NCBI RefSeq assembly: GCF_019279795.1
Contig: NC_056733.1
Span: 1,425,347,812 to 1,425,411,811 of the forward strand
Reading direction: 5' to 3'
Source of the DNA: Protopterus annectens
Lineage: Eukaryota; Chordata; Ceratodontiformes; Protopteridae
DNA: 64,000 nucleotides
Each line of letters begins with the position of its first letter. Positions within the stretch are counted from its first letter, which is position 1. The notes beneath the pieces were generated by a model. It saw only the letters and a list, made by a program, of their open reading frames with translations, searched no databases and was not told where the DNA came from. The translations under genes were made by a program, and so were the position numbers. Shown here one piece after another: positions 35,690 through 47,515 of the stretch.

Positions 35690-36310
35690 GTACACATTTC
35701 ACAGTTTCTGTAAAGTAACATCCAACCTCCCCTTCATTTGTTGACAACTGTATATTAAATCTCTTCATACCTGAATTAGCATTCTATGCCCACTACATCC
35801 AACCTACTTACTAATTAATTTCCTCCATCTTCTCTTCTGCAACAAAATTTGTTCAACCTTTTCTCATGTTCTTACCTTACATGTCACCCCTGCCAAACCT
35901 CTCTCCTATTCTTCTTCCTTCTATCTCTACCCTCCTCTTTACTCATTACTCCCCCCTTCTACCCTCCACCCCTCCCTTCTACTCTACTATCCAGTCTTAT
36001 CTCTACTTCAATTACATTTCACTTTATCCATGCTGTACATAACCGTCACATTGCTTAATTATTGTAGTGTACTTATTTGCTCTAATCAAGATTTACTTTA
36101 TTTTCTAATCATTGTAATTTAACTTAATAAGTAAATCCTACTTTAACTTAAACAATTACTCCATGCTACCCAATGTACTTTATTAAGTATATAATTCTTA
36201 TGATGTATACAACTTGTGTTTTTTCTTTAAATATCATATTATTGTCTCTGGAGCTTTTCTTCACAGGCCTCCACTGAAAATCGGCTTTTCAACCAATTGG
36301 ACTGTAGTGT
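35690..36310 (+). mobile_element. 3' UTR of an L2-like LINE, 5'-truncated
   Basis: The end (CTCTGGAGCTTTTCTTCACAG then GCCTCCACTGAAAATCGGC and CAATTGGACTG) matches the tail at 31788-31850. The 500 bases before it, C/T-rich and then AT-rich with short repeats, fit a LINE 3' UTR but contain no coding. The left end is uncertain. Confidence 0.5.
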
Positions 36311-36507
36311 TTATTTCATAGATTGCCTTTATTAACTTCAACTAATTTTCCCTTTATTTATTTTTTTAATGCCAGTGTTTGTACAGTGAGCGGCTTAGCA
36401 CAAACAAGGGAAACAGAGAAACACAATGAATGTCAGGTTTAGCTTGCTTATCTTGTTTGTACAATGCTTAGCAGTGGCCCACACAGGAGAAGCAGACAGA
36501 GCACCTG

Positions 36508-36735
36508 CAGACAGGACATAGACAGTGTAACAGTCAAAAAGGATATATTGTTGCAATTTTTGATTTCCATCACACAACACCACTAAACGATGTTGTGCGG
36601 TAGTTACCAAGGTTCCCCTACACCTGCAGCCATCTAACAGACAGGATGCAGACAGTCAATAATTTAAAAAGGATACATTCTATTAATTCTGTTGGGCATC
36701 ACACAAACACGCTAAGTGGTGTGTGGCGGTTAGCA
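36508..36735. repeat. two imperfect tandem units of about 132 bp
   Basis: GACAGGACATAGACAGTGTAA then AAAAAGGATA, a CACACAACACCACTAA stretch and TGTGCGGTAGTTA (36508-36605) recurs from 36642 as GACAGGATGCAGACAGTC, AAAAAGGATACATTC, CACACAAACACGCTAA and GTGTGGCGGTTAG. A second diverged direct repeat follows at 36797-36872 and 36940-37015 (AAGTGTA(G/T)GGCTG). These may be subterminal repeats of the Harbinger-type unit. Confidence 0.55.
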
Positions 36736-37093
36736 CACAAAACTTAAGAATGAATAGGGAATTATGCAACCGTCATTTAATTATTCCTATGGCACGAGGT
36801 CTAAGTGTAGGGCTGTAATACAGATGTTCCTGGTTTCTAATACGGAGAAGTGCAACATATTTTTACAGTTGTGACAGTCCAGTTTATAGCAATGAACAGA
36901 AAAATATATAAGTGTTTTTTCAACATTCTTGTGGTAACAGGTGTAAGTGTATGGCTGCTATACACAAGCTCCTGTATTCTAATACAGGACATTCCAGAAA
37001 TTTTTACTGTTGTTCCATTTCACATTATATTCAATCCCACTTATAACACTTTATATAGTGGAGCTTATGTGAATTATATTTATGAGGGATAAG

Positions 37094-39440
37094 ACACCCT
37101 TATTGTGTTTTCAGATGTCTGACTGAGGGTATGCTATTTTCTAAATTTCTGTAAGTATAATTCTGCTATCTGGACTTTAATGGCCCTCACACTTAAATAA
37201 GACACATACATAAATGAATCTATGTACAAGAACCACACAGGTCACACACGTAAATGGTTAAACCTTAAACTCTCAGCTGTATTTAGGAATGATTCATTAC
37301 TATGTCTGAGCAACACTTCTTCTGTGGCAAAGATAGAAAATCACCACTGTAGAAGAAAATGTTTTGTCCCTTATGTACAGGTTTGAATACCACACTTTAA
37401 AATCAATTTTATCAGTACTAAAATCAAAGCAAATGTGTGTCAGGTCATAGAATTTATGCCGCTAGTGCAAGTCTGCAAAGATAACTCACCTAAGAGTGAC
37501 AGCAGCAAACACCCCTCAAACTAATGTCAAGTGTCAGATTAACCTTCCTGTTTCAAAAATTGCTTTCCTTCCTGCTTGGAACTGTTCTTCTCTGCTTAAC
37601 ATCAAACAAACATGGTTGGCATAATTTCTCAGGTTTCCTCACTACCAGTAAATGCGATAACAGGAAATGGCAGGAAATTATCATTTGCATTGCTCTACTT
37701 TTGGTATTAGACATGTCTAGCATTAGAGAGGAAGCTGCCAGTTTAGAGTGCAGAGGTGAGGTGTTCAGGAGTCCAGGATATTTACTGGACTCATGGTAAG
37801 GCGCCGCAGCCAAAAACTATTGCAGGGGGACTATACGGCTCCCAGTGCAGGTTTGAGGCTTGGATTAGTTTGGCTAAGCCTGTATGCAGTGCGACTGGCA
37901 TCCCACACACTGCAGAACAGTGTAGGTACCACTTCAATGACCTACAAAGGTGCAATAGGTATATACTCAACCAGTGATTGACTGAATTTCAAACTGGTAA
38001 TATCCCACAGTTGTGTAAATATGCTAATAAAGTGATTTTAATACATAGAAAGCTAGATGTGGTGGTGCTGTGGTAGCGTTGTCACCTCACAGTTAGACGT
38101 TGCCCGTTTGATTCTCAGAGCATCTTCTGTGTGGTGACATGTGTGAATGGGCATTCCTTCATTAAAGGTTGTGCGTTAGGCCTGGCAAGCCAGCACGTAA
38201 AACTCTACTGCCAATCATTAGCGGACCGGAGTTCCGCTGTGGCGACCCCTAACCGGGAAAAGCCGAAAGACACAAACAAGAAAGCTAAATATAGGCAAGA
38301 CTGGTATGCTTAATGCTCTTCCTTTCTTTTCTTGTCTTTTTTTTTCTTTTGTTTTCACAGCTAATCCCACAAATTAAATTGAATCACCAGGCTCATACTG
38401 AATGTTTGGAGAGACTGAGGAAAGCAAGTGGTATGTATTCAGCTCAAGAGAAGTATTATTGCAGCTTTAAAAGTTAATGATAGACTTTTTTTGTATTCTA
38501 TAGAGTAGTATGAAAGTGAGCATGCATATTCTAACTGTAAAAGCAAGTATGCATGCATAAGTCTGTAGCACAAATTAGCTTTAAGAGTGAAATATAAAAC
38601 TGCAATCAGAGGTTGTGGGTTCAAATACCATGAGTAGCAACTATACAATACTGAATTTTCTTCATAATATTAAATAAATTAAACTCTATATAAGTGGCAT
38701 AAATGCCATGCTGTTAACCATAATCAGTTTACTTGGATGAAACATATGTGCAATATATGTACATTGCAAGGATTACTTTGAGCAATCTGTAATTATGGTT
38801 TGTAATGATAAGACATATACTTAAACATAATAGTTCAGATAAAATAGTTGTATAATTGTGATAGTGCATTGTATGTCACATATGATGGTACTAATTTTAT
38901 CTCATTTTTCTTCTCTCATCCCAGACCTTATCTCTTTTTTTTTAATTTTCCATTATGTGCCATCAAAATGTATCCATGTCATCCGTCTGTAACAAATCAC
39001 TAAATGCTTCACAGCACAGCAAAGTAGGCCAGTGTCAGTAGGTCAGCCTTCCCTACACCACCAACTCTAGCACCAATGCCCAGCACATCTGGGACCCAAC
39101 CTGACAGTACTGCCTCTGCTGCCCTTGTACTACCTGTGCCCTCAGATAACACTGCCCCAGCAGCTGGTGCTGTGGTACTCTCCGGGAGTAGTGGCGGAGG
39201 TGGGGATTTCATCACCCAGCAGGAGATGCCAGGGTTGGTGCATATGGTTGTGTGACACAACATTGGTGTACTTCTATGCTGGATGGAGAGGATGCTCTCC
39301 CTCATGGTCTGTAGGAGGAGAAGATGTCAAGCATTCCAAACCTAGTGGCATAAGGAGACAGTGATGACAGTCCGAGATTGAGGAATAGATTCTCACTGTC
39401 TCCATGTTTGACAAGCATGAGCTTGCATTGTCCCCTCCCT
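37094..39440 (+). pseudogene. Harbinger-type Myb/SANT-like gene remnant (copy B)
   Basis: The best exon is about 37750-37975. It reads YGSQCRFEAWISLAKPVCSA, TGIPHTAEQCRYHFNDLQR and then a stop, with the W, the HT-AEQCR motif and the NDLQR end of a Myb/SANT-like domain. A second exon-like piece follows a TTTTCACAG acceptor at about 38360 (LIPQIKLNHQAHTECLERLR), separated by the SINE at 38056-38278. A third, Pro/Ser-rich piece at about 39060-39300 (PTLAPMPSTSGTQPD, then QQEMPGLVHMV) may be the C-terminus. 37094-38545 is matched in reverse by 49426-51263. Frame breaks and lost start sites make it non-functional. The family assignment is by motif only. Confidence 0.55.
38056..38278 (+). mobile_element. 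tRNA-derived SINE with RTE-type tail, deleted form (copy E)
   Basis: GATGTGGTGGTGCTGTGGTA opens it, and GAGTTCCGCTGTGGCGACCC with CTAACCGGGAAAAGCCGAAAG closes it. AGAAAGCTA repeats at 38047-38055 and 38279-38287. The reverse-oriented sister unit at 49426-51263 has no SINE at this point, so the empty site is visible inside the window. Confidence 0.88.
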
Positions 39441-40857
39441 CTCCCCAATCATGGTGAATCCCCAACCTTTTGCATCCCTCACCATCCTTGTGTCTTGTCT
39501 TGTTTGTTTCCATTAGCTTCCCCACCTACTCAACTTACCTGTCCCACAAATAACAGCAACCCTTACCCAGCATTCCTCACTTACTGAATTAAAAAAAATT
39601 GGCACCTGTCCCACAAAAATATATCGTCCCATACATAGCTGTCCATTTTACACACATGTCTTCTTGATACACTTGATTGGGTCCAATTGGCTATACAAAA
39701 TGATTGTGTTACTGTCACCCCTCTTTGTGGAGGAGGCAGTCCAAATTCAGCTAATATTCAGTACATATTTTTAGTTTTCACTGTTACAGAAATTGATAGC
39801 TATGGTTCTTCCCTACCTCCCTCCTGCACATTCCTGTATTTCTTTCCCTTTGTTCTTCCCCCTGCTTGCCCCCCCCCCATTTCATCATTTTCCTATCTAC
39901 CCAATTTTAGCACCTCTAATCTGGTCAAAAAATAGAATCACACACAACACGCATAAGTACCAAATAAAATCAATGGAGCCCTTTACTTTTTAGCCTCTGT
40001 GGTTGCATGGAGGTTGGCATTGCACACCAATGCTAAGTGACAATGAACAGTGCGGTTTACTGCAGCGCAATGCCACTTAAACACACCAGTAACACTCAGC
40101 GAATGTATAAAGAATAATTTCATTGCATTATCACTATTTAGGTAAAAGTAATACATACACATGGATTTGAACCCAGTATCACCTAGGCTCAAAAAGAAAA
40201 GTATCAATGCATTTACACCTGCTCCTGCAGAGTCAGCTAAGCAGCAGGTGTGTTTCATACAGTCAATACTAATTCTCATAATTTTTGCAATACGTCTCAT
40301 ATTTACACTCTGCTCGACTATGTAAAGTAGTAGAAATGTGTATCCCACCTGCGCAAACACTTTCCCATCCATCACGCAAACCCACTGGTCACCATTGTGC
40401 TATGCAAAGTAAATAATAGCATGGATTCATTTTGTTTAATGTCCATTTAGTCTTCATGCCATGAAACTACATGTGGAAACGTAAAACATGAAGGTCTTAT
40501 CTAAGAATATTTCCCATATTTGCAATGTGGCAATGTATCTCCCCCATACATTGCAATCCTGGTGTCTCAGTACTTGTTGACAAATATATCAACTATACTA
40601 CATAAATTAATAACAAATGTGTGATATACCATGCACATCTTTAGAATGACAATGCACATTCAGATTTTCAAATACATGTAGTAATGTGGACACATGATTG
40701 CATATAGTTTATAAAGCTGTCTCTTAACTATACCTGCACATTAGAACACAACCACCACATACTACTCATTACACACTCATCAATCTGGTTATATGCAGAA
40801 CCTGAACTATCCTGACAGTTGAACATACCTAAACATTCATTTCATGTAGGCTTCACA
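39441..40857. other. gene-free stretch
   Basis: Pyrimidine-rich to about 39900, then mixed sequence. The open frames at 39687-39993 and 39983-40375 (minus) show no known domain, and neither has supporting splice sites. Confidence 0.35.
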
Positions 40858-40992
40858 ACATCTTCTTTCCAGCATCCAGTGCTGATGTCATCCACCAAAA
40901 GGTGTCCTGCAGCCTTGTAAAAGTCAGACTTTTGCTGTGGTACATGCATACAGTGCTGTGTTCTCTAGTTGATGTACTTAGGTAGGGGTTGT

Positions 40993-40993
<1 letters not shown>

Positions 40994-41073
<80 letters not shown>
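40994..41073. repeat. (TG)n array 1 of the complex repeat
   Basis: Pure TG, about 40 units. Confidence 0.97.
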
Positions 41074-41075
<2 letters not shown>

Positions 41076-41340
41076 ATCTACCCAGAGGAGTATAAGGGTG
41101 TATCTGACAGTTACCACTCCATTTCCATGGATTGACAGTATTTTGACATTTGCACAACCCTATACATCCATGTCATGCAGGCCAACCAACATCCAGTGCT
41201 GATGTCATCCACCATAATTGTCCTGCAGCCTTGTAAAAGTCAGTCTTGTGCTGTGGTGATTGCATAAAGTACTGTGTTCTCTAGTTGGTGTATTTAGATT
41301 TAGATAGGTAGAGGTGCTGTTCTCACTGCAGTCAACTGGG

Positions 41341-41342
<2 letters not shown>

Positions 41343-41411
<69 letters not shown>

Positions 41412-41422
41412 CATGTGTGTGC

Positions 41423-41490
<68 letters not shown>
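41343..41490. repeat. (TG)n array 2 of the complex repeat
   Basis: About 148 bases, with a central GCGCGCGCATGTGTGTGCGC interruption. Alternating purine-pyrimidine DNA of this length can adopt Z-form. Confidence 0.97.
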
Positions 41491-41493
<3 letters not shown>

Positions 41494-41839
41494 TTACATG
41501 CAAAAGGGAGCATTATACTAAATTAGTGTTCTGATAAGGTTTGAGTACAGTGCTGTTATATAATCCTCAGATCTGAATATGATGGCCTGACTTAATGAAG
41601 TGCACAGCACAGCCTTTCCATACCACTGTGGATACTTGGTGGTCAAAGTACAGATTGCTTAGGCAACAACATATATCTTATTATTTCCTCAGTCCTGAGG
41701 AGGTATTTCACTACAACTGTGAGATGTAATACAAACTATTCAAATAATAGCATCAGTCTTCAACACAGCCTTTCCAAAGGAAATATAGAATAACCTCTTG
41801 AATGTGTTTCCAGGTCTTGCACCACTGGGTTTCAGCACG

Positions 41840-41913
<74 letters not shown>

Positions 41914-43093
41914 CGTGTGTCAGTGCGTGTGCCAGAAGAAAATAAGTGTGGAACTGACAGTTACCACTCCAATTCCATGGATTGACAGTATTTTCACACT
42001 TGCACAAGCTTACACATCCATGTCATGTAGGTCTCCCAACATCTTCTCTCCAACATCTAGTGCTGATGTCATCCACCATAAGTTGTCCTACAACTTGTAA
42101 AAGTCAGACTTGAACTGTGGAGCTTGCCTTAAACACAGAGTTCTCTAGTTGGTGTACTTGCATGGATAGGGTTTCTGTTCTCACTGCAGTCAACTCTGGT
42201 GTGTGCGTTTGTGCCCTTGCTTGACATTACAGAGCGCATTTCACACCAGCATGTTGGATACTCCTCAGCAGACACTGCTGATGTCATCAGCTGTACAGTG
42301 TTATCTGACACTCTCCATGTCAGACTTGAGCTGTGGTGCTTGCCTTAAATACAGAGTTCTGGACTCAGTGTACTTAGATAGGTAGGGGTTCTGTTCTCAC
42401 TGCAGTCAATGTGTGTGTGTGTGTTTGTGCCCTTGCTTGACATTACAGAGGGAATTTTACATCAGCATGTGGGACACTGCTATTACCATCATCCTCTCAC
42501 CAGACTCTGCTGATGTCATCAGCTATAGCTAATTTGTGGATGTGCAGTATTCCAAACCAGGGCCTGGTCAGAGACTGGCCTGGAGACTAGGCACAAGTCA
42601 CCTCATCCTATTTTATATAGATTACAGTGACAGAGCCTTTAGTCTATCCACATACATTATGGCAAGGTTTGTAGGCCCTGTATTTTCTTTTTGAGAAACC
42701 CCTGTGGTTTCTCCAACTGCTGCAAGTGTCTGGTGAGTTACATGCAAAAGGGAGCATTATACTATATTAGTGTTCTGATAAGGTTTGAGTACAGTGCTGT
42801 TATATAATCCTCAGATCTGAATATGATGGCCTGACTTAATGAAGTGCACAGCACAGCCTTTCCATACCACTGTGGATACTTGGTGGTCAAAGTACAGATT
42901 GCTATCTAGATACTTAGGCAACAACATATATCTTATTATTTCCTCAGTCCTGAGGAGGTATTTCACTACAACTGTGAGATGTAATACAAACTATTCAAAT
43001 AATAGCATCAGTCTTCAACACAGCCTTTCCAAAGGAAATATAGAATAACCTCTTAAATGTGTTTCCAGGTCTTGCACCACTGGGTTTCAGCAC
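41489..43093. repeat. long direct repeat: 41489-41838 and 42733-43093
   Basis: The two arms start GTGAGTTACATGCAAAAGGG and end GGGTTTCAGCAC. They are nearly identical; an 11-base stretch (ATCTAGATACT) present at about 42906 is missing from the first arm. The second arm is in its natural CR1 context (antisense), while the first lies between two TG arrays. This indicates a recent duplication of about 1.24 kb. Confidence 0.92.
41839..41932. repeat. (TG)n array 3 of the complex repeat
   Basis: TG with GC interruptions at both ends. It directly follows the first copy of the 350-bp direct repeat. Confidence 0.95.
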
Positions 43094-43930
43094 AGGGGAG
43101 TGTTGTTAATGCTGTAATCAGCAGGGAACTCCACTTTGCATAAGGAGAAAATAAAGACACATTTTTGCATTTATTTGTAGATTGTGTGGCTTTGGCACCA
43201 ATCATTTGTCTGTGTTAGCCCGTCCTGTAGTATGCTATCATCATTGGTGGACTCATTGATTGAACTCAATATGCAAGAATCAGCAAACCTGGTGAGCCAT
43301 AGACCATATACTTTAGTGGATCTACTTCAGCAGATCGAACTTTTAAATGTTCGAAGCTCATATGGCTGAGACCATAACATCGAACATTTAAAAGTTCTAA
43401 CATTTAAAAAAAAAAACAAATAAAAAAAGAGAACTATTTCTAGCAGAGGCAAGCCCCCCTGCACCCCGACCCCCCACTACTTAAATATACCAACTCTGAG
43501 ATTGCACTACATTGCAAAAAAGGAAAATCTTCCCGTTCCATACTGCATGGGGATCTCCATTCAGACCATTCAAACTTTTAAAAGTTAAATCATATGGTCT
43601 TGGCCATATGCGCTTCAAAATTTTAAAAGTTCGACTGAAGGGGACCCACTTTAGCCTGGATTGTCAAGAAATAGATTTCAAACAGTAAAGGGTCAAGCAC
43701 AGATCCCTGGAGTATGCCAGTGGTGACAGCTCTACCAGTAGAGTTTGATTCACCAACTTTCACAGTATGTGTTCTGTCGGTGAGCCAATTGGTTAACTAT
43801 CTAGTGATGTAAGGGTTAATGCCCAGCTGGGAGAGTTTCTCAATGATACCTGAGTGGGGGATTGTGTCAATACCCTAGGCCAGATCAAGATAGGGAGTAT
43901 ACAATTTCTTACCTTCACCCAGGCATATCA
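42561..43930 (-). mobile_element. antisense CR1 fragment, split by a foldback element
   Basis: On the minus strand, 42600-42740 gives the ERPQRFL-type C-terminal block, and 43650-43920 gives the reverse transcriptase region after the catalytic box; its sequence parallels 8020-8290 of the CR1 at 7003-10330. The element at 43317-43648 interrupts it. No open frame is left. Confidence 0.75.
43317..43648. mobile_element. foldback DNA element (MITE-like), copy 3, 332 bp
   Basis: The ends are TGGATCTACTTCAG and, reversed, TGGGTCCCCTTCAG, each soon followed by TCGAACTTTTAAA. CTTTAG flanks both sides (43311-43316 and 43649-43654). Inside are GGCAAGCCCCCCTGCACCCC and the core TATACCAACTCTGAGATTGC. It is inserted in antisense CR1. 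Confidence 0.75.
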
Positions 43931-44640
43931 CACAGAATCAATGGGCCGTGACAACATCACAGATCACCTATAGTGTGACTCGGCACATAAACCTTCCTGA
44001 CATGGTTGAATACACACTTCAACATACCCACCACAACTATGTTCCCATGGAAGGGTGTACATTAACATGCATCCATCTGAGTTGGGGGGACAACTGCTGA
44101 TGCATGCATGTATAGACACAACCTGACTCTCCTCATCTGTGAGCTAGACCAAAATGTCATCATGGACCTTTTCTAAATAGACACTAGTAATATCCCAGCT
44201 GTGTGCAACAGACCTGTGTGAGTGTTAATGCTACATCCATGTCTGTTAAATCTGATAAATGTCCTCAAAGAGGGCATTGTGGGCATGCATGATGATGACA
44301 CTATCATCCTATGGAACTTGACCAGGTCAAGCCATCTGGCACAAATCCATACTGAGGTATTCACTCAACACTGTCAGATGTGGCCATAAACACCTATATC
44401 ACCAAGTGGGTAGACCAGCGGATCACATGCATGGCATCTAAATATGTTAAAATGTGTGAAGTGACCTATATCTCAGGTCCAGTGATCAGGCCCACACATC
44501 AAGGCTGTCTGCTAGGCCCTTTACCTGTCCATTATTTAAGTCACAGATGTCACAAATGACATACACATGCTGTGTCCAAACAGCTGTCTGAAAGACCACA
44601 GATTGTGGGCAATCATTGTTTCCAACTGTGATATTAGTAT
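43931..44640 (+). mobile_element. decayed LINE reverse transcriptase fragment
   Basis: Short + strand matches to CR1-type reverse transcriptase, such as VIMDLF, YITKWVDQRI and THQGCLLGPLPVHYLS (GVPQGSVLGPLLF-like), occur in the right order between 44150 and 44560, with many stops between. Orientation is opposite to the CR1 fragment on its left. Confidence 0.35.
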
Positions 44641-45020
44641 AATACAGACAGTATCAACAAACACCAAAGATTGCTACCACAGCCATGACAACACATTTAT
44701 TTATTTATTTGTTTGTTTGTTTATTTATTTATTTATTTATTACATTTGTTTACCGGGTAATGTCCATCTGGGCCAGAAGCCCATTTTCTGTGGAGACCCA
44801 GGAAGAAAAACTCCTGACATACAGTAGAGAATTCTAACAATTACTAACAAATATAATAACATTAATAATGTTTGATAAAAACAGTGTGTACTATGAAAGC
44901 AAACAATTATTTATGGCATAGACATTAAATTCAGTTTGAAAACAATTACTTATGGTACAGATATGAAATACAGTTTCAAAACATTGTGCATGACATACAT
45001 TTGTAAATATAGGAGACATA

Positions 45021-45454
45021 TTGGTTTACCTTTACATTGTTGAAAATCAAAATATCAATTGTCCTGTTGTGCAAACCGAAAGAACGAATTATGAATGTCG
45101 AACGTCACCGGAGTTTGAAAATCAGCAAATCGAACAGCAGATTCACTGATTTTTTAACTAGAATGTCGAGCACACAATGTAATGCAGGGGGGCAAGCCCC
45201 CCTGCACCCCCACCCCCCTACTTTAATATACTAACTCCGAGATTGCACTAGAGTGGAGAAAGGGTCCATTTCCCAATCCCCACTATAGTGCAATCTGCAC
45301 CCAAAATGCTGAATCTGCAATGAGCGAATGCACAGTGACATTCGCTCATTGCACATTCAAAGCATTTTTATTCGACTTTTCAGAACTTTGAAAAAAAGTC
45401 CTTTTGACCTTATGGCGTTCTCCCAAGTGCAGAACGCACATATAAAGGTAAACT
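45021..45454. mobile_element. foldback DNA element (MITE-like), copy 4, 434 bp
   Basis: GACATA flanks it (45015-45020 and 45455-45460). The ends share GTTTACCTTTA in inverted orientation. The middle has a near-perfect hairpin (GCAGGGGGGCAAGCCCCCCT, 45184-45203) and the core TATACTAACTCCGAGATTGC. The outer ends differ from the other three copies. Inserted in an L2-like LINE. Confidence 0.65.
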
Positions 45455-46257
45455 GACATAGTTTAACAGTGCCAGGAATGGTAGAATTTTAGCTAGGTAA
45501 GCTTGCCTATGATTTAAGACCACTGTAGCTACTAATAGGAAAATGTAGGCAAGATGTTAGTTATCAGAAGATAAGCAGTAGTTATGAGGTTGTAAGATAT
45601 GGATGGGGTGTTGTTGTAAAGAGAGATATAGGTGGGGAGAGGGTAGGCTTAACCAGGAATATGGCAGGCGGTGTTTGAACTCATGATTGGGTTTTTGCTA
45701 TGGGTTGGAGAAGATTGTTCCAGAGTTTTGTAAAAGGAGAGGGAGGTGCCTAGTGAGTTGTGGGGGGTGGGTGACCTTTAATATAAGTTTGTTTGAGGAC
45801 CTGAATAATCTGTGATTTATATTAGGTTGGAGTAGGTTGGTTAGTGCAGGGCATTCATTGGGTTGGTGAATTATTTTGTGGACTATGGACAGCTGATTGA
45901 GAGTTAACAGGTTAGGGAGTTCCAGCCAGTGAGTTGGGAGAGTGTTGAGCAGTGGTGGGTTCTATATGGGTGGCATGTGGTGAACTTGGCAATTTTGCTG
46001 TAGCAGGATTCTCGACTATTCAGGTCTGATTTACGTAGGTTGGTAAATATTTGGGACCCATAGAGGAGGGTGGAAAGTAGTTGTGAGTGGGCGGTGGCTA
46101 GTCGGGCAGTTTCAGTGAGATAAGATTTTGGTGTATAGAGGGTACCTAGTTTGCTGTGGGCCTTTTTGATGGTGAGGACGATGTGGTTATTAAATTGTAG
46201 GTTATCATCTATTCAAACACCTAGAAGTTTGGTTTGGTTTGTGGGTTTTATAGTGGT

Positions 46258-47302
46258 TCAGTTTGAGGATAGTATTGTTCTAGGAGGCTGGCATGGTTTT
46301 GGTTTGTTATTTCTGAAAACTATTAACTTGGTTTTGTTAGGGTTTAGTATGGATCGGTGGTCAGTGAGGTGTTTTTCTATAGCTAGGAAAGAAGTTTGCA
46401 TTTTTGTTTGTAGTTCCTGGGGGGTAGGAGCTGAACAAATAATTGTGGAATCGTCTGCGTACTGGACTATGTAAGTTAGCTGGGTTGCAGAGCTGAGGTT
46501 ATTTGTAAAAACTCTAAAAAGAAGGGGCCCAAGAATGGAACCTTGGTATACTCCAATACAGATGGGCAGAAGAGGGAAAGGGTGTTTTCCCATTTGGTAG
46601 CTTGCTGACAGTTGGAGAGATAGCTATGGAACCAGGACAGGGCAGATGAGCTAAGGAAACAGGAAGACAGTTTGTTGAGTAAGATTTGGTGGGAAATGGT
46701 GTCAAAGGCTTTTGACATATCAAGGAAAATGGATGAGACTATTTGGCATTCATTTATAAGAATTTGAATGGTGTTGGTAAAAGATATTAGGGCAGTGGTG
46801 GTGCTACGTTTAGGCCTAAAGCCATGTTGTGTGGTGGAAATTAGGTTGTAATGGAGGAAATGGTTGAGGAGTTGATTGTGAATGCATTTTTCCACAATTT
46901 TAGCTAGAGGGAGAGGATGGCTATAGGATGGTAGTTACTTAGTTCTTTAGAGGTTCTGCTTTTGTGTAGGGGAATAATGTGAGATATTTTCCATAGACAG
47001 GGGACGTATTGTTCTGCAATCGAACAGTTGATCAAGACTGATATGGGATAGGCAATAGAGGAGACAGCTATTTTGAGGAATTCGTTGGGTAGTAGGTCAG
47101 CTGTGAGAGCACAGGGTTTGAGTTTGGAGGGGAGTGATTTTATGTAGCTAGTTTGGATAGGGGTAAATGTAAAGGGGTTGGGGAAACCTGAGGAGGGAGT
47201 AGAAACAGTTAGAGGTTGTGCTGGTTGGTTACCTAGGAGAGATGTGATTGTGTTAATGAAGTGAGTGTTGAATTGTGTAGCTATGGGGTCCATTGTGTTC
47301 AA
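46258..47302 (-). pseudogene. L2-like LINE reverse transcriptase
   Basis: Three minus-strand frames make up one domain: 46904-47302 (thumb-proximal linker, ending ISHIIPLHKSRTSKELSNYH), 46476-46895 (QHGFRPKRSTTTALISF and IFLDMSKAFDTISHQILL, the first catalytic aspartate) and 46258-46593 (YQGSILGPLLF and VQYADDSTIIC, the YADD box). The catalytic residues are all present, but two frameshifts (near 46900 and 46550) break the chain, and the endonuclease is absent. Confidence 0.82.
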
Positions 47303-47515
47303 GGTGACTGGTGGAGGGGTTGGGACATAGCCTGGTTTGAAAAGGTTGTTAATGTCTTGCCAGAATTTTTTAGGGTTGTTTCGGTGGATTTATTGGCATG
47401 TTTGGAAGTAAGTTTGTTTGTCTGATTTTATGTGTTTTTAGCTAGATTTCAGAGTTGTCGATATGTGGTGAGGTTTGTATCAGATGAAACAAAAACGGGG
47501 AGATTTTTTACATTA

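Larger units (their letters stand above)
40858..42560. repeat. complex tandem repeat with (TG)n arms
   Basis: About five diverged monomers share the order CAACATC then CAGTGCTGATGTCATCCACC, TTGTAAAAGTCAGACTTG, GTGTTCTCTAGTTGGTGTAC, TTAGATAGGTAGGGG and CTGTTCTCACTGCAGTCAA, followed by a TG array and CAGTTACCACTCCATTTCCA. Starts of the GCTGATGTCATC motif are near 40880, 41199, 42061, 42277 and 42508. Arrays differ from about 15 to 147 bases. A 350-bp segment of CR1 origin is caught inside the array. Confidence 0.75.
44697..47515 (-). mobile_element. antisense L2-like LINE, 5'-truncated
   Basis: On the minus strand the order is a linker before the reverse transcriptase (47302-46904), the reverse transcriptase (46895-46258), the conserved C-terminal NSL-T-LSFYKTLE region (about 45760-45700) and a 3' tail with TTGGGCCTCC-like and GGTAAACAAATG motifs at about 44820-44746 that ends in (TAAA)n at 44697-44740. 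The 3' UTR is interrupted by the foldback element at 45021-45454. Confidence 0.8.

Noticed and set aside
39983-40375. 130-codon minus-strand frame with hydrophobic stretches
   Set aside because: No family resemblance and no splice or promoter context; Met and Cys spacing looks random.
40969-41513. Long open frames of alternating Cys-Val or Thr-His on both strands
   Set aside because: They are translations of (TG)n arrays and have no coding meaning. The same applies at 14315-14791, 15685-16005 and 41753-42100.
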